NCBI GenBank assembly: GCA_012845835.1
Contig: JABAKD010000009.1
Span: 10,903,785-10,967,784 of the forward strand
Reading direction: 5' to 3'
Source of the DNA: Undaria pinnatifida
Lineage: Eukaryota; Sar; Phaeophyceae; Laminariales; Alariaceae
Length of the DNA: 64,000 nucleotides
This document shows, piece after piece, positions 1 through 14,300 of this stretch. Each line of letters opens with the position of its first letter. The stretch's first letter is position 1. A program made the translations under genes and the position numbers. Below the pieces are notes generated by a model that was given only the letters and a program-made list of their open reading frames with translations, had not been told where the DNA came from and made no database searches.

Positions 1-2257
1 TATAGTTTGGAGAGTTCCGTCCCTTAAAAAACGAAACCGTGAAAAAAACGTTTTTAAACCCAGTGCGTAACTCGTCAATCAAACTATCAACACAAAAAAC
101 ATATTGTACATAAAGCATATATTCTGGTGGGGCGGGGGGGGGAAGGGGAGGGATTGGAAAAAACTAAAGGAGAACACTGTATACCTGCCACCAAGTCCTT
201 GCCTCTCCATGCACAACGCTTCCAACTAGAGAACTTTGAAACCAAATATACAACCCGCTATGGTCACATGAGACACGCTCACGGGTGAAAACACGCAGCT
301 TTTGCGTACGTCTACACCGCTGCTTAATTAATGACCATGGACTAGACAAAAATAAAATAAGGCGAAAACCATGCTTAGCCGGCGAAAAAAAAAACACCGC
401 TATACTTAATGCTGTTGAACTATTAACATCATTATAAACAATAAACGACCGCACACCGACAACAGCGGCAACACAGCATCAAAAACTATAACAACCACAG
501 CAAGAACGACAACACCGCATGCGATAGAGCGGAAAAAAGCCTTTGCCGTTTACATAAAACCTGTGCCGTTTTCTCTCCGGCCATCATCTTATGTTTCTTG
601 CCACGATGCCGCTGCTACCGGTAACTACATAAAAACGCCCGCCAAACACAAAGACACCGTCACGCAACTCGAAAAAAAACTACGGAAAAAAATCGCGCGC
701 GCCCTTCCCTCTCGCTTGTCTCTACAACACCGTCACAGATGCGAATATCCCCCCTCCCCCTCCCGTTTCTTCCCTAGTCGAAGCACAGAACGAAAAAATA
801 TGCCAAAACGCCCTCCCCCAGAACAAGACAAGAGATCGCGCGGGTGTTGTCGTTACGCCCAATCAGCTTTTTCTTGTCTGACTCTAATACAGCATCTAAC
901 CTGCTTACCGCAAACCACGGCAGGAATAATCGGCTAAAGCCCACCTATCGTTCGTATCGATAGCTCCAACAATGCTATCTCCAATGACACGAGGGCGTGC
1001 AGCTTATTCAGAGTTCCAACATGTTTCTCCCCAACACAGCGGCGAAGCCCAAGAAAAATCCTCCCCAAAATAGCAAAAACAAAGTGTGGTACTACAAATC
1101 TTATACCTGGCATGAGGCTTCCCCCTCCAAAAAAATCTCCCCAACAGCCAAAAGAGGGTGCAGTTCTATGCTACAATTCCAAGAAAATTCCGCCCAATAA
1201 CACGACGAGGGTGCAATTTATAATCCCAGGAATTTTCTGCTCCATTGCGCGAAAATTTTCAGCTAGGAGTAGTAAAAAGGGGCACTACCGCTGTACTTGA
1301 GTGTCATATCTCCTATATACACAATGCATCTGTTATTTTAGCGCACCAAACGTGCGCGCGACGGCGCTGGGGTGCCTTCCGGTTCTCGTCCCACACGAGG
1401 GGCATCACTGGCTATGGAGTCCCGCAGTCAGAGTTGATCCTGCAGAGCGAGGGTCGTAGGCGTCCTACGCTAAGTCCAAGTAGTTTATTTCCCGGAACGT
1501 GGGTTATCCTAAGCGTCCATCCATCGGTATTGATAGGACCCACCAGCATCGCCCAAGCACTTCACTCCCTGGCTTTTTTGAGCAAAAAACACGTTTCGGA
1601 GAAAAAAAATGCCTGCTAGTGTCAAATAATAATAGTCAATCCTACAAAACGTGGATCCCACTCCAATTAAAAAAAAAAGTGGGTTACTTTTTATTTTCTC
1701 GAATCGCGGGTACATGCATGCATGCAGTGGAGCATACACAAATGTTCCCACACAAAGTCCAAGTTTTTTCCACCCCAAAACGTGGATACATGCATGCATC
1801 ATGCGGTGGGACTTCTAAACCATCCCAAAAAACGAAACTCCAAGCATCCTGTCGTAGGACTTCAAAAAATGTATATCCCAAAATATAACTCCAAGCACTT
1901 CAAGCTTCCCCCTCCCCAAAAAAAACGTGGGCGCAGGCAGATGAAACGGCGAGAGAACAGACAAAAAATGAAAACGGGCGCAATTTTACAGCGTCGACTA
2001 CCCGAAGCCACCCGGGCTGTGGGGACGGAGGATGGCGGTAATGTTTTACGTTTTTTCACGGGTCGGGACATCCTCACGGGTCGGGCCGGGTCTGGTGGTG
2101 ATCCGAGCCGCGGACGGTAGTTTTTTACGGTTTTCACGGGTCGGGACATTTCTCACGGGCCGGGTCGATTCAGGGTGACCCGACCAAACGGTATTTTTTG
2201 GGCTTTGCAAGGGTCGGGACACTTCTCACGGGTCGGGTCGGGTTGGGTCAGGGTGAT

Positions 2258-2440
2258 CCGACCCGACCCGACCCGACCCGACCCGACCCGACCCGACCCG
2301 ACCCGACCCGACCCGACCCGACCCGACCCGACCCGACCCGACCCGACCCGACCCGACCCGACCCGACCCGACCCGACCCGACCCGACCCGACCCGACCCG
2401 ACCCAACCCGACCCAACCCGATCCGACCCGACCAGACCCG
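2258..2440. repeat. (ACCCG)n pentanucleotide microsatellite
   Basis: An essentially perfect run of ACCCG units extends to about 2,400, followed by variant units (ACCCA, ATCCG). The flank at 2,050-2,255 holds looser copies of the same word (CACGGGTCGGG), so the array seems to have grown out of a degenerate repeat. The Pro-Asp-Thr-Arg and Gly-Ser-Gly-Arg open frames across it are artefacts of the repeat. Confidence 0.97.
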
Positions 2441-2697
2441 ACCTGTGATACATGAAAACCTCTTGACTCAATCCGTGAGATTTCGAACACCACCTGATTC
2501 AACCTGACTTCCCCCGCGATACTGCATACCCCCTGACCCGTCCCGCGGCATCCATCGACAATGACCCGTCAAAACCCCTCGTAACTCTAGGATTCCAACC
2601 ATACAATGTTCAAGGAGCCATGCGAATGCGACACACAAGGCGTAGAGTGCATGCTGCGAGGTCAATCAACACCAACGCTGGAAGGGCAACAAGCACA

Positions 2698-2899
2698 GTA
2701 CTGCTCCCTCCATAGCGCGGGTATGTGCACTATAGAGGGAAATACCCGCACTATATCGGCAACCCGCACTACTCCGCTTATCGCCACAACTGGTTCCTCC
2801 CATCTGTATCACAGCGATTCCACAGGCACTATATCGGCCCACCGGCACTATATCGACCCACCGGCACTACTCCATCGGCACTATAGAGGGAGCAAGTAC
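2698..2899. mobile_element. MITE family A, copy 1
   Basis: About 200 bp with imperfect terminal inverted repeats. The left end GTACTGCTCCCTCCATAG mirrors the right end (CTATAGAGGGAGC, then AAGTAC). The interior has several copies of a short word like CGGCACTATAT. Two further copies are at 15,065 and 26,910. No coding capacity; a non-autonomous DNA transposon is the likely nature. Confidence 0.65.
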
Positions 2900-3710
2900 C
2901 CGGGTCCCATAAGGGTGATAGAACCCCCAAAAAGAACAGCACGCACGTTTTGGAGACAAAATAAGACTTGGATTCAGTGTGGTTAAAAGATAGCGCCACA
3001 AACAGGGCTATCAGCCCCTTTCTTAAACTGCAGAAGCATATTCCACTAAAGTCCAACTACATGTATCGCGGAAAAAAGTCGGTGCACTTCCGAAGAGTAC
3101 TGTCGACGAGCCTCCACACGTCCAAAAACCAAACTAGACCAAACAAAAACCAAAACCAAACCAAATCAAACCAACCCAACCCAAACAGAAAAAACAACCA
3201 AACCAAACGAAAACCCAGGCCAAACCATGCATGCATCCCACCGGGAAGGCAGAGCATAGAAGCACGCACCAAACGCGCCTGCCTTCTATAAAAAAACAAA
3301 ATATTCCCGTGGAGGAGCACGGAGTCGCGCTCTGGTGTTTGCACGCCTTGTACTATGACCCGGAGAATGGGAGGGGGGGGTGGGATAGGTCACCCACCAC
3401 GACACAAGCAGCACACTGCAAGCACTGCAAAAAGGGCAAAACACACAGACAAAAACCTCTTGATAAAACACGACATCTCTGCGGCGAGGGCGAGAGGGCG
3501 AAAATTCTTTGGAAACTCGAAACTTCAAAAACTTCAATAGTTCGACAAATCGAAAATTGAAATCTTCAAAAATTCAAATGTTCAAAAAATTAACAAATTA
3601 AATCTTTCGAAAAATACCACGCTCGTCCCCCCCTCCCCCCCCCCCCCCCCCTCCCAGCAACCATTGCAATCACGGAAAGGGGCAAGAGGATCAGTGCTTC
3701 CCCCGACGCC

Positions 3711-3881
3711 TCACGATGCCCCGCTGCCGGACGACCTCGTTGCGGATAGCTGGGGCAGGCCGGTAGAACCCACTTTCCGGATAGTGTTGAAGTCATATCC
3801 GTCAAACTTCGTCTTGGACGTCTTGGGCGTCGCCTTCCCTGGCCCCTGACCACCTGTCCGCGGTGATGCGGCACGCCTCGC

Positions 3882-3913
<32 letters not shown>

Positions 3914-4403
3914 CTGTTGCCGCTGCTGCTGCTTCTGTTGCCGCTGGTGCCGCTCCTGAGTCGGCTGGTGTTGCGGCTGGAGCCGTAGCTAGCACGTGAT
4001 ACGCTGGCTGTTCCTGGCTGGACGCACCCTGCGCGTTATTCGACGTGCCCAAAGAGTTCTTAGGGCTGACGGAGACGGTCCTCCCCATGCTTAAACTCTT
4101 CGGCCCTAATCCCGTCGACCCTTTCCCGCCTACCATTACACCAGCCGAAACACCACCACCACCACCACCAACCCCCTCTCCCCCAGCCCTACCCGTAGGA
4201 GGAGATTCACGCCCCACCCCCACCTCCGCCCCCCCCGCAACCACCTTCGGTCCCTCAGAAATTCCCAGCTCTTCCCCCAGCTTTGACAGATCGGCCTCGC
4301 TGTAGTACCCGCTAGTGGAGTCTAATTCTAGGCTGTCCTTCACTCTCTCCGCCGCGGCAGCAGGTCCGATGGGTGCCGCTGGCCGTTTCCCGTCACGAGT
4401 AGC
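3711..4403 (-). CDS. Kinase last exon: C-terminal extension, polyalanine, hydrophobic motif
   Basis: A 693-bp exon, from acceptor GTTAG/GCTACT to a TGA at 3,711-3,713. It is a low-complexity tail: Gly-rich and Ser-rich parts, then a polyalanine stretch encoded by a GCT/GCC run. It ends with KFDGYDFNTIRK, then about 20 residues to the stop. FDGYDF fits the AGC hydrophobic motif F-x-x-F/Y-S/T-F/Y, with Asp where the phosphorylated residue usually is. The acceptor is inferred from frame continuity. The frame is open throughout. Confidence 0.82.
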
Positions 4404-5175
4404 CTAACGTGGGCAGGTTTACAGTACATTTATTTTCGTGCGTACGTGCAATGATGACATTTGGGGGAGAAACGAATGGGTGCGTGGGTGAGTGGGTGGG
4501 TGGGTGGGTGGGTGGGTGGGTGGGTGGGTGGGTGAGTGGGTGAGTGAGTGGGTGGGTGAGTGGGTGAGTGAGTGAGTGGGTGAGTGAGTGAGTGGGTGAG
4601 TGAGTGAGTGGGTGAGTGAGTGAGTGGGTGGGTGGGTGGGTGGGTGAGTGAGTGAGTGAGTGAGTGAGTGGGTGGGTGGGTGAGTGGGTGGGTGAGTGGG
4701 TGGGTGGGTGGGTGGGTGAGTGAGTGAGTGGATTGGTGGGTGAGTGGGTGGGTGGGTGGGTGGGGTTCCAACGTCCTGACAGACCGCGACTCCAGCACAG
4801 CCGAGGACTGTTGAACAACTCGGCCTTGGTTACATAAAACGGTTGAACGATGTAGGACAGACACATTGGTCGCAGGATGTTTACTTTGGTTGATACATTG
4901 CCCGATCCGACTTACCCTCGAAAAACCCCAACCCTGAAAACTATAACCCCGATCCTCGGAAATTCGGTAAAAAAAACGCCCACACGAAAACACGTTCCCA
5001 ACGCCACGAGCAGATAAGCAGCGGCAAAACTCCACTCACGTAGCCATATTATAGCAAACCCAAAATAGCCATCCATCCACCCACCCACCCAAGGCCGCGC
5101 TCGCCGCCGCCGCGCTGTGATGATCGCGTCGACGTGGTCAATACTTTTTAGGCTCAAACACAAAAAAACTGAAAA

Positions 5176-5220
<45 letters not shown>

Positions 5221-8200
5221 GTCAGTCAATCAATCAATCAGTCAATCAATCAATCAATCAATCAATCAAAAAACAACGACAACTCACCATCCACGTCCAA
5301 TCCGCCATCTTCTCATCCCGGGATGCCCTTGATGCGGCCGCCATCGAGGCCGCCCATTCCGGCGAGTCAGGGCCTGACAGCACGTACGGCGGCTTGGCGT
5401 TCGCGATAAGCGCCCAGTGCACGCGGCGCAAAAACGGGTGCCGCTTGATCTCGCCCACACCCTTGCGCTCGCCCAGGCGCTCCGCGGGGTTCTGCTCGCG
5501 CCGACCCGCAAAAAAAAACCCGAACCGAACCGAACCGAACCGAACCAAACCGAACCGAACCAAAACCCAACCAAACCAAATTTAGTTAAAAACGAAACGC
5601 AGCGAAGCGAAACAAAACGCGACGAAACGAAACAAAAAAGAAACGGTTCGAACCCAAAACAACACGACATGAATCGAAACCGACCGGAACGAAAATAACC
5701 AAAGCCAAGCCAAGCCAAGTCAGGCCACGCCAAGCCAAGCCAAGCCAAATCAAGCCACGCCAAGCCAAGCCAAGCCAAACCAAACCGAAGAAAGCCAGAC
5801 AGAACATCACGAAACGAAGCCAACCCAACCCAACCCAACCCAACCCAACCCAACCCAACCCAACCCAACCCAAACCAAACCAAACAAAAAAAGACGGACA
5901 ATAGGCAAGGGGGACAAGACAAGCAAAAACAGCGGGAAACGAGGGGACACATTTTCAGCTGAAGAATCAAAGAAAGGACAACAAAAGGTGCCCAAAATCT
6001 ACCACACGCAAGCGCGGGGCGACAAAAAAAACGGGCCGGCACACACAGGCGCGGCAAAGTTGTGAGACGAACACGAAGGAGGGGGAGTTGGGGGGGGGGG
6101 GATCTTTCTGTACGCCATACCCCGTTTTACACGTACTACTTCGAAGTAATAAATTATCCTAATAAACAAGAAAAAAACAGCATGCGTCGTAATAGTCACC
6201 GTGCGCAGAACGCTTGTATGCTGACCGTCTTTGTAAAACCACCTTCATGTTAACGCAGGCTATTATGACGCTATCACGAGGGAACATACACTTATTAAGG
6301 GCATAAATAGTCAGAACAAAAATATGGAAACTACAAACAGGGTGAATTGCATAGATTATTATCCTAACCCCTTTCGGGTTGACAGCACTCTTTCCCCTTG
6401 AATGGACGTTACGGACGGCCGTCAAGGACCTCCTCCACACACTACAACTAGTATGATGAGTCCAAAGACGCCTTGACGGGGCAAAACTAGACCGTCAAAC
6501 CGACGTTTTAAAGAGGGCTTCAGAGGGAAAAATTGAAAAAAAATAATTTGACGGCAACACAATCGGTCGTCACACGAAGCAGCAGCCCGGGACGCCGGGC
6601 AGAGGGGTGTGTGTCTGTTCGCTATTAATAGCGTGTTGACTATTATTAATAATAGTAGAGTGTTGGACGCCGGGCAGAGGGGTGTGTGTCTGTTCACTAT
6701 TAATAGTGTGTTGACTATTATTAATAATAGTAGTGTGTTCAAAGCTCAACGGTAGGAACTATACGACATATATACGCACCGCATTCTGATACTCGTACGA
6801 TATATGATGCAGGATCTTCCTCGAGGGCTAATAACATGCCCAAAAATCTCTTGTTTTTAGTCAACGTAAACGGGCCTCAAAACGGTTGTCCGTGGGTTCT
6901 GATTCCCGTGGCCCGACGTAATAGTACCCTGAGGGGTCGCCGATTAAAAAAAAAAAAAAAATCCTGAGGTCACGAGGCCGTACGCTCCACAGTAAGCGGC
7001 ATTTAAGCACCACACGCAGCTTGCGAAGAACCCCCCCCCTCCCCTCATAGAAGCGAGGAACGATCGTTATTCCTAGGAGGTGGATGGTGGCCACAGACGG
7101 CCAAAGCGTAAGGAGATAAGACAAGTAAAACATATTTAATCCAACATACGAAAAAAACGTACCCAGCACTTAGATGTTGGAGGTATCTCTATCAGGAGTC
7201 AGGAACGGTGCCCCGTCTCGAAAGGGATGCGTGGTCAATGGTCAAATGACTAAGGCAAGCGAATGATGAGTACGCCCCCCCCCTTCGCCCCCCTTCGCCC
7301 CCCCCCCCCCCCCCCCCCCCGGGGACTCCCTCTCTTACCTTACGCAGCAGCTGCCTGATAAAGTCTACCGCCGATCGGCTGAGAGGGTGTCGTTTTGGGA
7401 AGGTCAGGTCCGCATTGACGATGCTTCTAAACACATCGTTGCTCGTCTTGGCCCTCTCGTTGTGGAAGGGCAGGGTGCCGAGGGTAATCTCGTATAGGAT
7501 GATGCCTAGCGCCCACCAGTCCATGGATGTGCCCTGCTTCTCCTTCCCAGTGATCATCTCGGGGGCCATAAAGTCCGCTGAAACAGGAGGAGCAAGGCAG
7601 GCGAGAGGGGGAAGGGGGAGGCGAGGAAGCGAGCGAGCAGTGAGCAGTGAGCAGCAGTGAGCAATGAGCAGCGACGAGCAAGCGACGAGCAAGCGAGAAG
7701 AGCGCCAGCAATCAGCCCCCCCAAGACCGAATTCGGTTTGAGTGCAGGCATAAAAAGAACAAACAAAAACAAAAAAGACCAACAAAAAGAACAAAAAGAC
7801 GAAAAAAATACGGAACCTCCCTCCCCTCGTCCCCCCGTCGCGCGTCGCCGCTTTGCGCATCTGCTTTGCTTTGCTCTTGTCCCCTACGCCTGGTACCTTG
7901 CCTTGCATGTCTACGTTTTGCACGCCTTCACCGCGTTGCGCGTGCCACGCATCCGCCTCCCCCCCCCTCCCCCCGACACAACACTCCCCTCAATTTTCCG
8001 GCACGACAAAATTTCGACGGCGCACCTCTCCCTCTCGACCTCGCGCACAAACAAAAAACAGGACACAAAGCGGAGGAGCAATGGCGGGGTCGACCAACGG
8101 TTCACGCCCTGCCGCAGGTGTTGAATGCCTCACCCGTGCCAATGAAGGCCTGGCTGTCCAACATCACGTTAAGCTTGACGCTGCCCCGCCCGTTAGCGAA

Positions 8201-11200
8201 GGCGTGGTTGCGGCCTGACGGTGCCGCGCTGGATCAACAAAAAAACACAAAAAGGTCACCCGGCGACGGTGTTCAAGTTTTTAAGTATGTATTCTGGGGG
8301 GGGGGGGGAAGGAGGGGTTGCTACGGGCGAGCAGCGGCGGCGGCGGCGGGAAGGGGAGGTGGCGGGAGGGGGGGGTGTTCATTTGTTGCTTGCCTTCGTC
8401 ATTTGACCATTGACCACGCATCCCTTTCGAGACGGAGCACCGGGGGGGGCGTACTCATTTGTTGCTTGCCTTCGTCATTTGACCATTGACCACGCATCTC
8501 TTTCGAGACGGAGCACCGTTCCTACTCCTGACAGAGACACCTCCAACATTTCGGCGCTCATTACGCTTCTTCCACATATTACATAGAAACTGTTTACTTA
8601 CCCCATCCCCGTCCTGTTTCGCCACCTGTGGCCACCATCTATCTCCTAGGATAGCGATCGTTTTCTCGCTTCTTTCTAGTCTACCAAGCTCTTCACCATC
8701 ACATACGTCTACATTCCTCATCTCCTCTAACGCACCCCGTTCCTCTTTGTACATTTCACATTCTCCTACTATGCGAGCCCTACTCTATTGTTGTGCCACA
8801 CGGGCACGTATGTGTAGCCACGTCCTCCTATATCTCTTTCTTCTTTCTGGTAGGTCCAGGTCCCCTACACGAAATCGCAGTTTTAGCTTTTTCGCGTAGT
8901 CCATTGGGCCGTGCAGGTACGTTTTCATTCCAATATCCTCAACCCCCGGTACATCTCTGAAGTGCTTATCACATTTCACCTTATTTCTTAGCGCTAGCCT
9001 TTCCCTTTCTTCTATTCTTTCTTTTACTTCTGTCTTGTGCCCGCCAAACTTATCTATAGACAGTACCTTTTGTTGGTCTCTACCCAAATCCTTCCATATT
9101 TTCTCGACTACGCTATCCCATCTTATTCCAGAACGCCGTTTGGTTATTTTCTCCCATACAACTCCATCAACTACGGCTAGCGACCTCTTGTCTGGCATAC
9201 TCTTTACTCTATATTGCCATTTTAACTTCCTCACGTCTCTAGTTGTTTTAAGTGGGTGCATTCCCTGTTCTGCTCTTAATACTGTATTACTCGTCGTACT
9301 TGAGCATCCTAGTGCTTTTTTAGCTGCTGTCATCTGAACCGTTTCCAGTTGTTTTACGAGCTTCGCGTTCCCTTCCCATACTTTCCTGCGTACTCGAACT
9401 TTGGTACAATCACATTCATCAGAACACATCTTTTAATCTAGTGTGAAGGTGCGGGTCTGTTAGGATCGCATCCATCTTGCCTACATGTGATTTACCATTT
9501 CCTATATTTTTCGCTATGTGTGTGCATCCCAAGAGCAGTCCTTTGAGATCTCTACGCCAAGGTACCTATACTGGTCTACGATCGGTAGTACATCTTCTCC
9601 CCATTTCCATTTGCAATTCACCGGATTCACCTTATCTTCGTTACATACAACTACTGCAACTACTGCGCTTTTTTTTCACGTTTGCTGCCACTCTCCATTC
9701 CCTAGCCTACTCTACTACTGTAGCGCTTTCTCTATCTGTTTCTGCAATCCTTCGGGTGCTTCTGATATGCCCACGAGCAGGGGCTGCTATTGGCTACTGC
9801 AAGCACAACACATATATCATCCAAACTGTGTGCTCTGACCCCCGACACTGCTCCGTTGGATGGATGCCGCCTCGAGGGGCGTGTGACAAGGAGCAAGGAG
9901 GTGTGTTCTCGTTCCGCTCTACGTAAGGCGGTTGGTTGCATGCTACCCCGTGGGACGTATTACAACGAGGTGCGGCCTTGTTTACTTGTAGGTAAGGGTG
10001 ACAGGGTTGACGTTGATAGCCGTATCGGCTGGTGTTCTGCCAAAAAACGGTGGGCCCCAAGGCGTATAACCACAAAACGGTGGGCCCGGCGCCTCATAGC
10101 CATAAAGCGGTGAAGCCTCGCACCATATACACCAGAGAAAAACAGCCTGAGAAGTCAAAACAGGTGTACCTGGAGTTTGTGGCCATGTGCATCCCGGCAC
10201 AGGGGGCGTTCGGCCAATGAGCGCAGCCGATGACACAAGGTGCTTCCTGTGACGGATTTCCCTGTATCGTAAAATATCACCAAACATATGCCCAGTATAC
10301 CGTTTTCTGGCTAACTCACTAAAATTACAGTAAATGGCATTGAGCTTGTCCGGTATACCGTTTTATGGCTAGGGCACTAAAAATTACACACAAGGACAAA
10401 GCCGCACTAAAATACAAACAAAAACATGCAAAGCCTATCCGTGCATCAGTCGAAACTCACAAAATATCCGACTCTCTCCTCCTGGCGCCCCCCCCCCTGA
10501 CCAAGCACCCGCACCCCACCGCCTCGCGTTTTCTTCCCTCTAGCCCCGATCTGTTGGCGTCGACACACGGTTGCCCGGGTGCGGCGTTGCAGCCGGAGTA
10601 GCCGCAGGCCCCCATAGAGCCGGCAGCACCGATAGAGCTAGCGCCACTAGCGTCAGGATTAACGGTGCCGTCAACGTTAGCGTCAGCGTGGGATTGACCG
10701 TGACCGTGACCATGACCGTTCCGTTGAGTTTTAACTTGACGACCGTAAGCAGGAACGAAACCATCACCCGCAGCACACCCCGAAACCGCGGACGAGGCGC
10801 TCGAGGCCTCCATCAACGGGTCCAGATTGACCACGGTGCTGTCGAGGAGAATGTGCCCGTCGGTACGCCCACCTCCTCCGAGTTGCATACCACAGATAAC
10901 ATCATCCTCCTCATCCTCCCCTTCTCTCTCCCCCTCCTCCTCCTCCTCCTCCTCCTCTTCCCCCTGCTCCTTCTCCTTTTCATGATGCGAGGGCCACGCC
11001 AATCCGATTTGTCGGCGAAATCGGGCGCGTCTTTGTCCTCGCACATGCCCTTCCGATGTCGAGTGCGAGGAGGAGTCTTCGCCCGCCTTCCTGCACATTT
11101 TGCCCATTCCACCACTGCCATCACAGAGGGCCTTCTCCACGTCAGCCTTGTTCAGCTTCCCTCCATCCGTATCGCAGCACCCAATACTGCAGTGCAGACA

Positions 11201-11337
11201 CCACCGAAAAATGGGGAGGGGGGAGCCGGGGGGGGGGGGGGTGGAGAAGGGAGAAAAACAGGAAAACAAGCACAAGTTAACACTATTAATACAACACGAG
11301 CTTCGGCACCGGTCACCGCGACCTCCCTCGTCCCCCC

Positions 11338-11374
<37 letters not shown>

Positions 11375-14300
11375 ACTCCCAACAAAAAGCGAAAAAGGAG
11401 CTCCGCGTCGTCTGGACCCGAACATCTCTACGCACGTGTCAAAAGGCCGATCGTGAATTATCTCTTACGCGAAAAAAAAGTACGAGCGCCGAATATCTGC
11501 GTGAAGAAGACGTACGAGGGCTTTTGCTCCATCCAGCGAAAGCAAAAAAAAAAACGCAGAAAAAACAAACAAAAACGCAAGGAAAACAAAAAAAAACAGG
11601 ACCGCGACAATCTTCCGAGCGTTGCCTTCGGGGGCCACTTACTTGACCCAACCAGAACTTGAAACTTGATCCCACACTAAATCCAAGTCATTTTCTCTCC
11701 AAAAAACATGGACGTGCAGCGAGAAAAATTTACAGCAACGGCGCCCCGCGACGGAACCCTTTCTGCTTTTTTTATTAAAGTAAGGCGTGCTACGCAAGAG
11801 GCTGTAGGCCGACGCGCAGCGTGCCAACACCGCTTTAACTGCTGTATGCTATTTCCAGACGCATTGATAGTACTGTTCGCATACCTCGGACAGGTCAGAT
11901 CCCTACGGATGATCCATCTATGTCATTCAGGGCTAACAGATCCCTGGCCTGGCCAAGGCTGCGTTAGGTATGGCATCTCCTCTTTCCATACCCGGTTTTG
12001 AGCCATTCGCACGAGTGACTCAGTATCTCACCGACTATAATGCTCTAGGCGACTTGTTTAGCGTAGCTAACCACTTCATTGCGGACTCTTATTGCAATAT
12101 TAAAATAGCACCAAACCTAAGGTCCGCAAAGGAGCAGGGCGTAACCCTTACGAGTGACCCGCGGAGCCACCGCGAAAAAAAAGGTCCCAATACGTATATA
12201 CGTAAAATATTCATCTTCGTTTTCTTTTTCGGCTGGCTGCTCTCCGGCGGCCCGAGCGTTTCTTCTCGCACTTTCGGCCGCGGGGCAAGCTAGCCTGCCA
12301 TGGGTACATTGTGAAGCATGTCTGGACCTCGGCCGAGCTACGTGGCGGCGCTCGGCGCATTAAACGTCGCTTAGCTGGCTCCATTTGGCAAGGGATTGCG
12401 TGCCGCCCCCCTGAGACGAGCAGGTCGCTTGGAACACCCCCCTACCGGAGCCAATATTTACAAGGTATATTGTATAATATAGTTGGCCTCGGTTGGCATC
12501 GACGCTGTAAAGCATTAAATGTATATTGGGATTGGCGTTGGTTGGCAACGACGCTGGACAACATGCCCATCACTGCGTGAGCTAGACAACCAGCTAGACA
12601 ACCAGGGTACCGTTTTTTGTTTTTTTTCGGCGGTCACCACGACGGTTATCGAGTTAGATCATATTTGTGCGGGGTGGAGAACCCTAACTCCGCACAACGG
12701 GAATGATCGCATCACGCCGCGTGAAGATGGTAAGGTACCCACGAGGCAGTTACATAGTAACATACACCCATTGCTGTCTCCGGAGTGGCCACACCAGAAA
12801 ACAAATTAACCCATTGGCGCTTTTGTCCGTAAGCAAAGGAAGTAAGCACAAGGTGCCGAAGTCCGTCTCACGAGCGGTTCTTGGAAGGATGCAGTTCACC
12901 CTTCATGCGACTCGCCGAGCACCTCCCGGCGCTTCGCGCTTGATGTAAGCAACGTCTGCCTGGTTGGTGCATACACGACACGCTCTCCGTCCCAGCAGAG
13001 TAGGGACGCGAGGGTCTATGGTCATACGACTACGGCCATGCACAAAGTGGACACACACACCCCTTCCGTATCGGTGGTACCATCTGTGGAGACAATGTAA
13101 GGAGCTATACGAGGACGCGCGCATCGTGGCGATACGATCAACACTCGAACGGCTGCATGCTCTTCTTATGATGGGGCCTTGATAGCGTTGCACGGACGTA
13201 CGATACCTCGCGGCGTTACGGGTAATTACCCGCAACAAAATCAACCGTATGCTACGCGACTCAAATAATTTGCCGCAACTAAATATGTGAAACAGGTGTA
13301 CTTGTTCGTATTAATACTTATTGACCGAATAAATAAATGCGGTGATTCTCAACATACTGTACACGTGTTTATGACGAAAAGTGAGTAGAAACCCCGGGGA
13401 CGGAATATATATTCATCCCCTTCTGGGAATTTTACAGCTATGGACATCCCCGTTTTTGTAGAAATTACGCGTACGTAACTGAACGTGTAAAATCCGTAAT
13501 TACTCGTACGTTATTTGATGATTTTGTAATACGCACGTCCATGTAATAATAATAAAAGCATCACTTAGTGAGAGGTTATTAACACGTCAAAGTGTTCAGA
13601 TAGTCATTTGTTAATTGATTATACGTGATAGATAACATAACACAATGTCATCTTATATTAAGGTTTGATTTATGAAACTTACTCAAGACGGGAGACCGAT
13701 AGAGTATGCAGATTGCAAAGATGAGTACAATGTATCGACCCTAAATTCGTCGAACTCACAGCTGATGTCGTTAAAATAATTTTATAAAATAATAATGCAC
13801 ACCTCGGGCAGATGAATCTCTATTTATAATCATCTATATGATCTGTGTCCTTCACGGCAAACAAATCCCTGGTCTATTGTGATCTGCATGGCCTATAGAT
13901 CATGTTGCCGGGTGGGATGCGTATGATCTGCATCATTTAGCACATATTTCTTGGGTTGGATCTGTACCACACAGATCCTTTGCACAACATATCATAACCA
14001 CAGACACAGGATGTATATGATCTATATGATCTATATTACGTACACGATCTACACGATCTACATGATCTGTATGGCATTGCAACCATCGTATTTCGGTCGC
14101 TGGACATGGGGTCCCTCCCGCTGCGAAAGCGACAAGGGCGGCCGAGCCTACCTCCCTCGCTCCGCTGTGCCGAAGTCGCCCAGGCGGATGTGTCCGCTCG
14201 CGTGGATCAAAACGTTCTCAGGCTTGAGGTCTCTGCGATGTTTTGTCGTCGAAAATAAGAGGGGAACAACAACGACGACGACGACGGTAGATACCCAGAG

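Larger units (their letters stand above)
1..3710. other. Region 3' of the kinase gene, no gene seen
   Basis: No convincing coding frame is visible. The open frames here are short, lack domain signatures and overlap low-complexity DNA. Two related units containing TACATGCATGCA lie near 1,706 and 1,783. A pentanucleotide satellite (2,258-2,440), a MITE copy (2,698-2,899), an AAACC-rich tract (3,120-3,230) and a C-run (about 3,628-3,652) occupy most of the rest. The kinase 3' UTR must begin just below 3,711, but I could not identify a polyadenylation signal with confidence. Confidence 0.6.

Noticed and set aside
2153..2507. Overlapping open frames on both strands across the ACCCG array
   Set aside because: Pure pentanucleotide repeat gives stop-free frames in all phases.
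4393..6057. Long minus-strand open frames rich in Thr-His-Pro or Trp-Leu-Gly
   Set aside because: They are translations of intronic micro- and pentanucleotide repeats that overlap real kinase splice sites.
8785..9429. Host gene of 214 residues
   Set aside because: The sequence pattern, neighbouring RT-border motif, zinc-knuckle remnant and repeated 3' end show that it is a LINE fragment.
10457..11425. A separate EF-hand protein gene in the kinase intron
   Set aside because: Only one loop-like sequence, missing a residue, and the phase match to both kinase exons makes an exon of the kinase the simpler reading. Not fully excluded.
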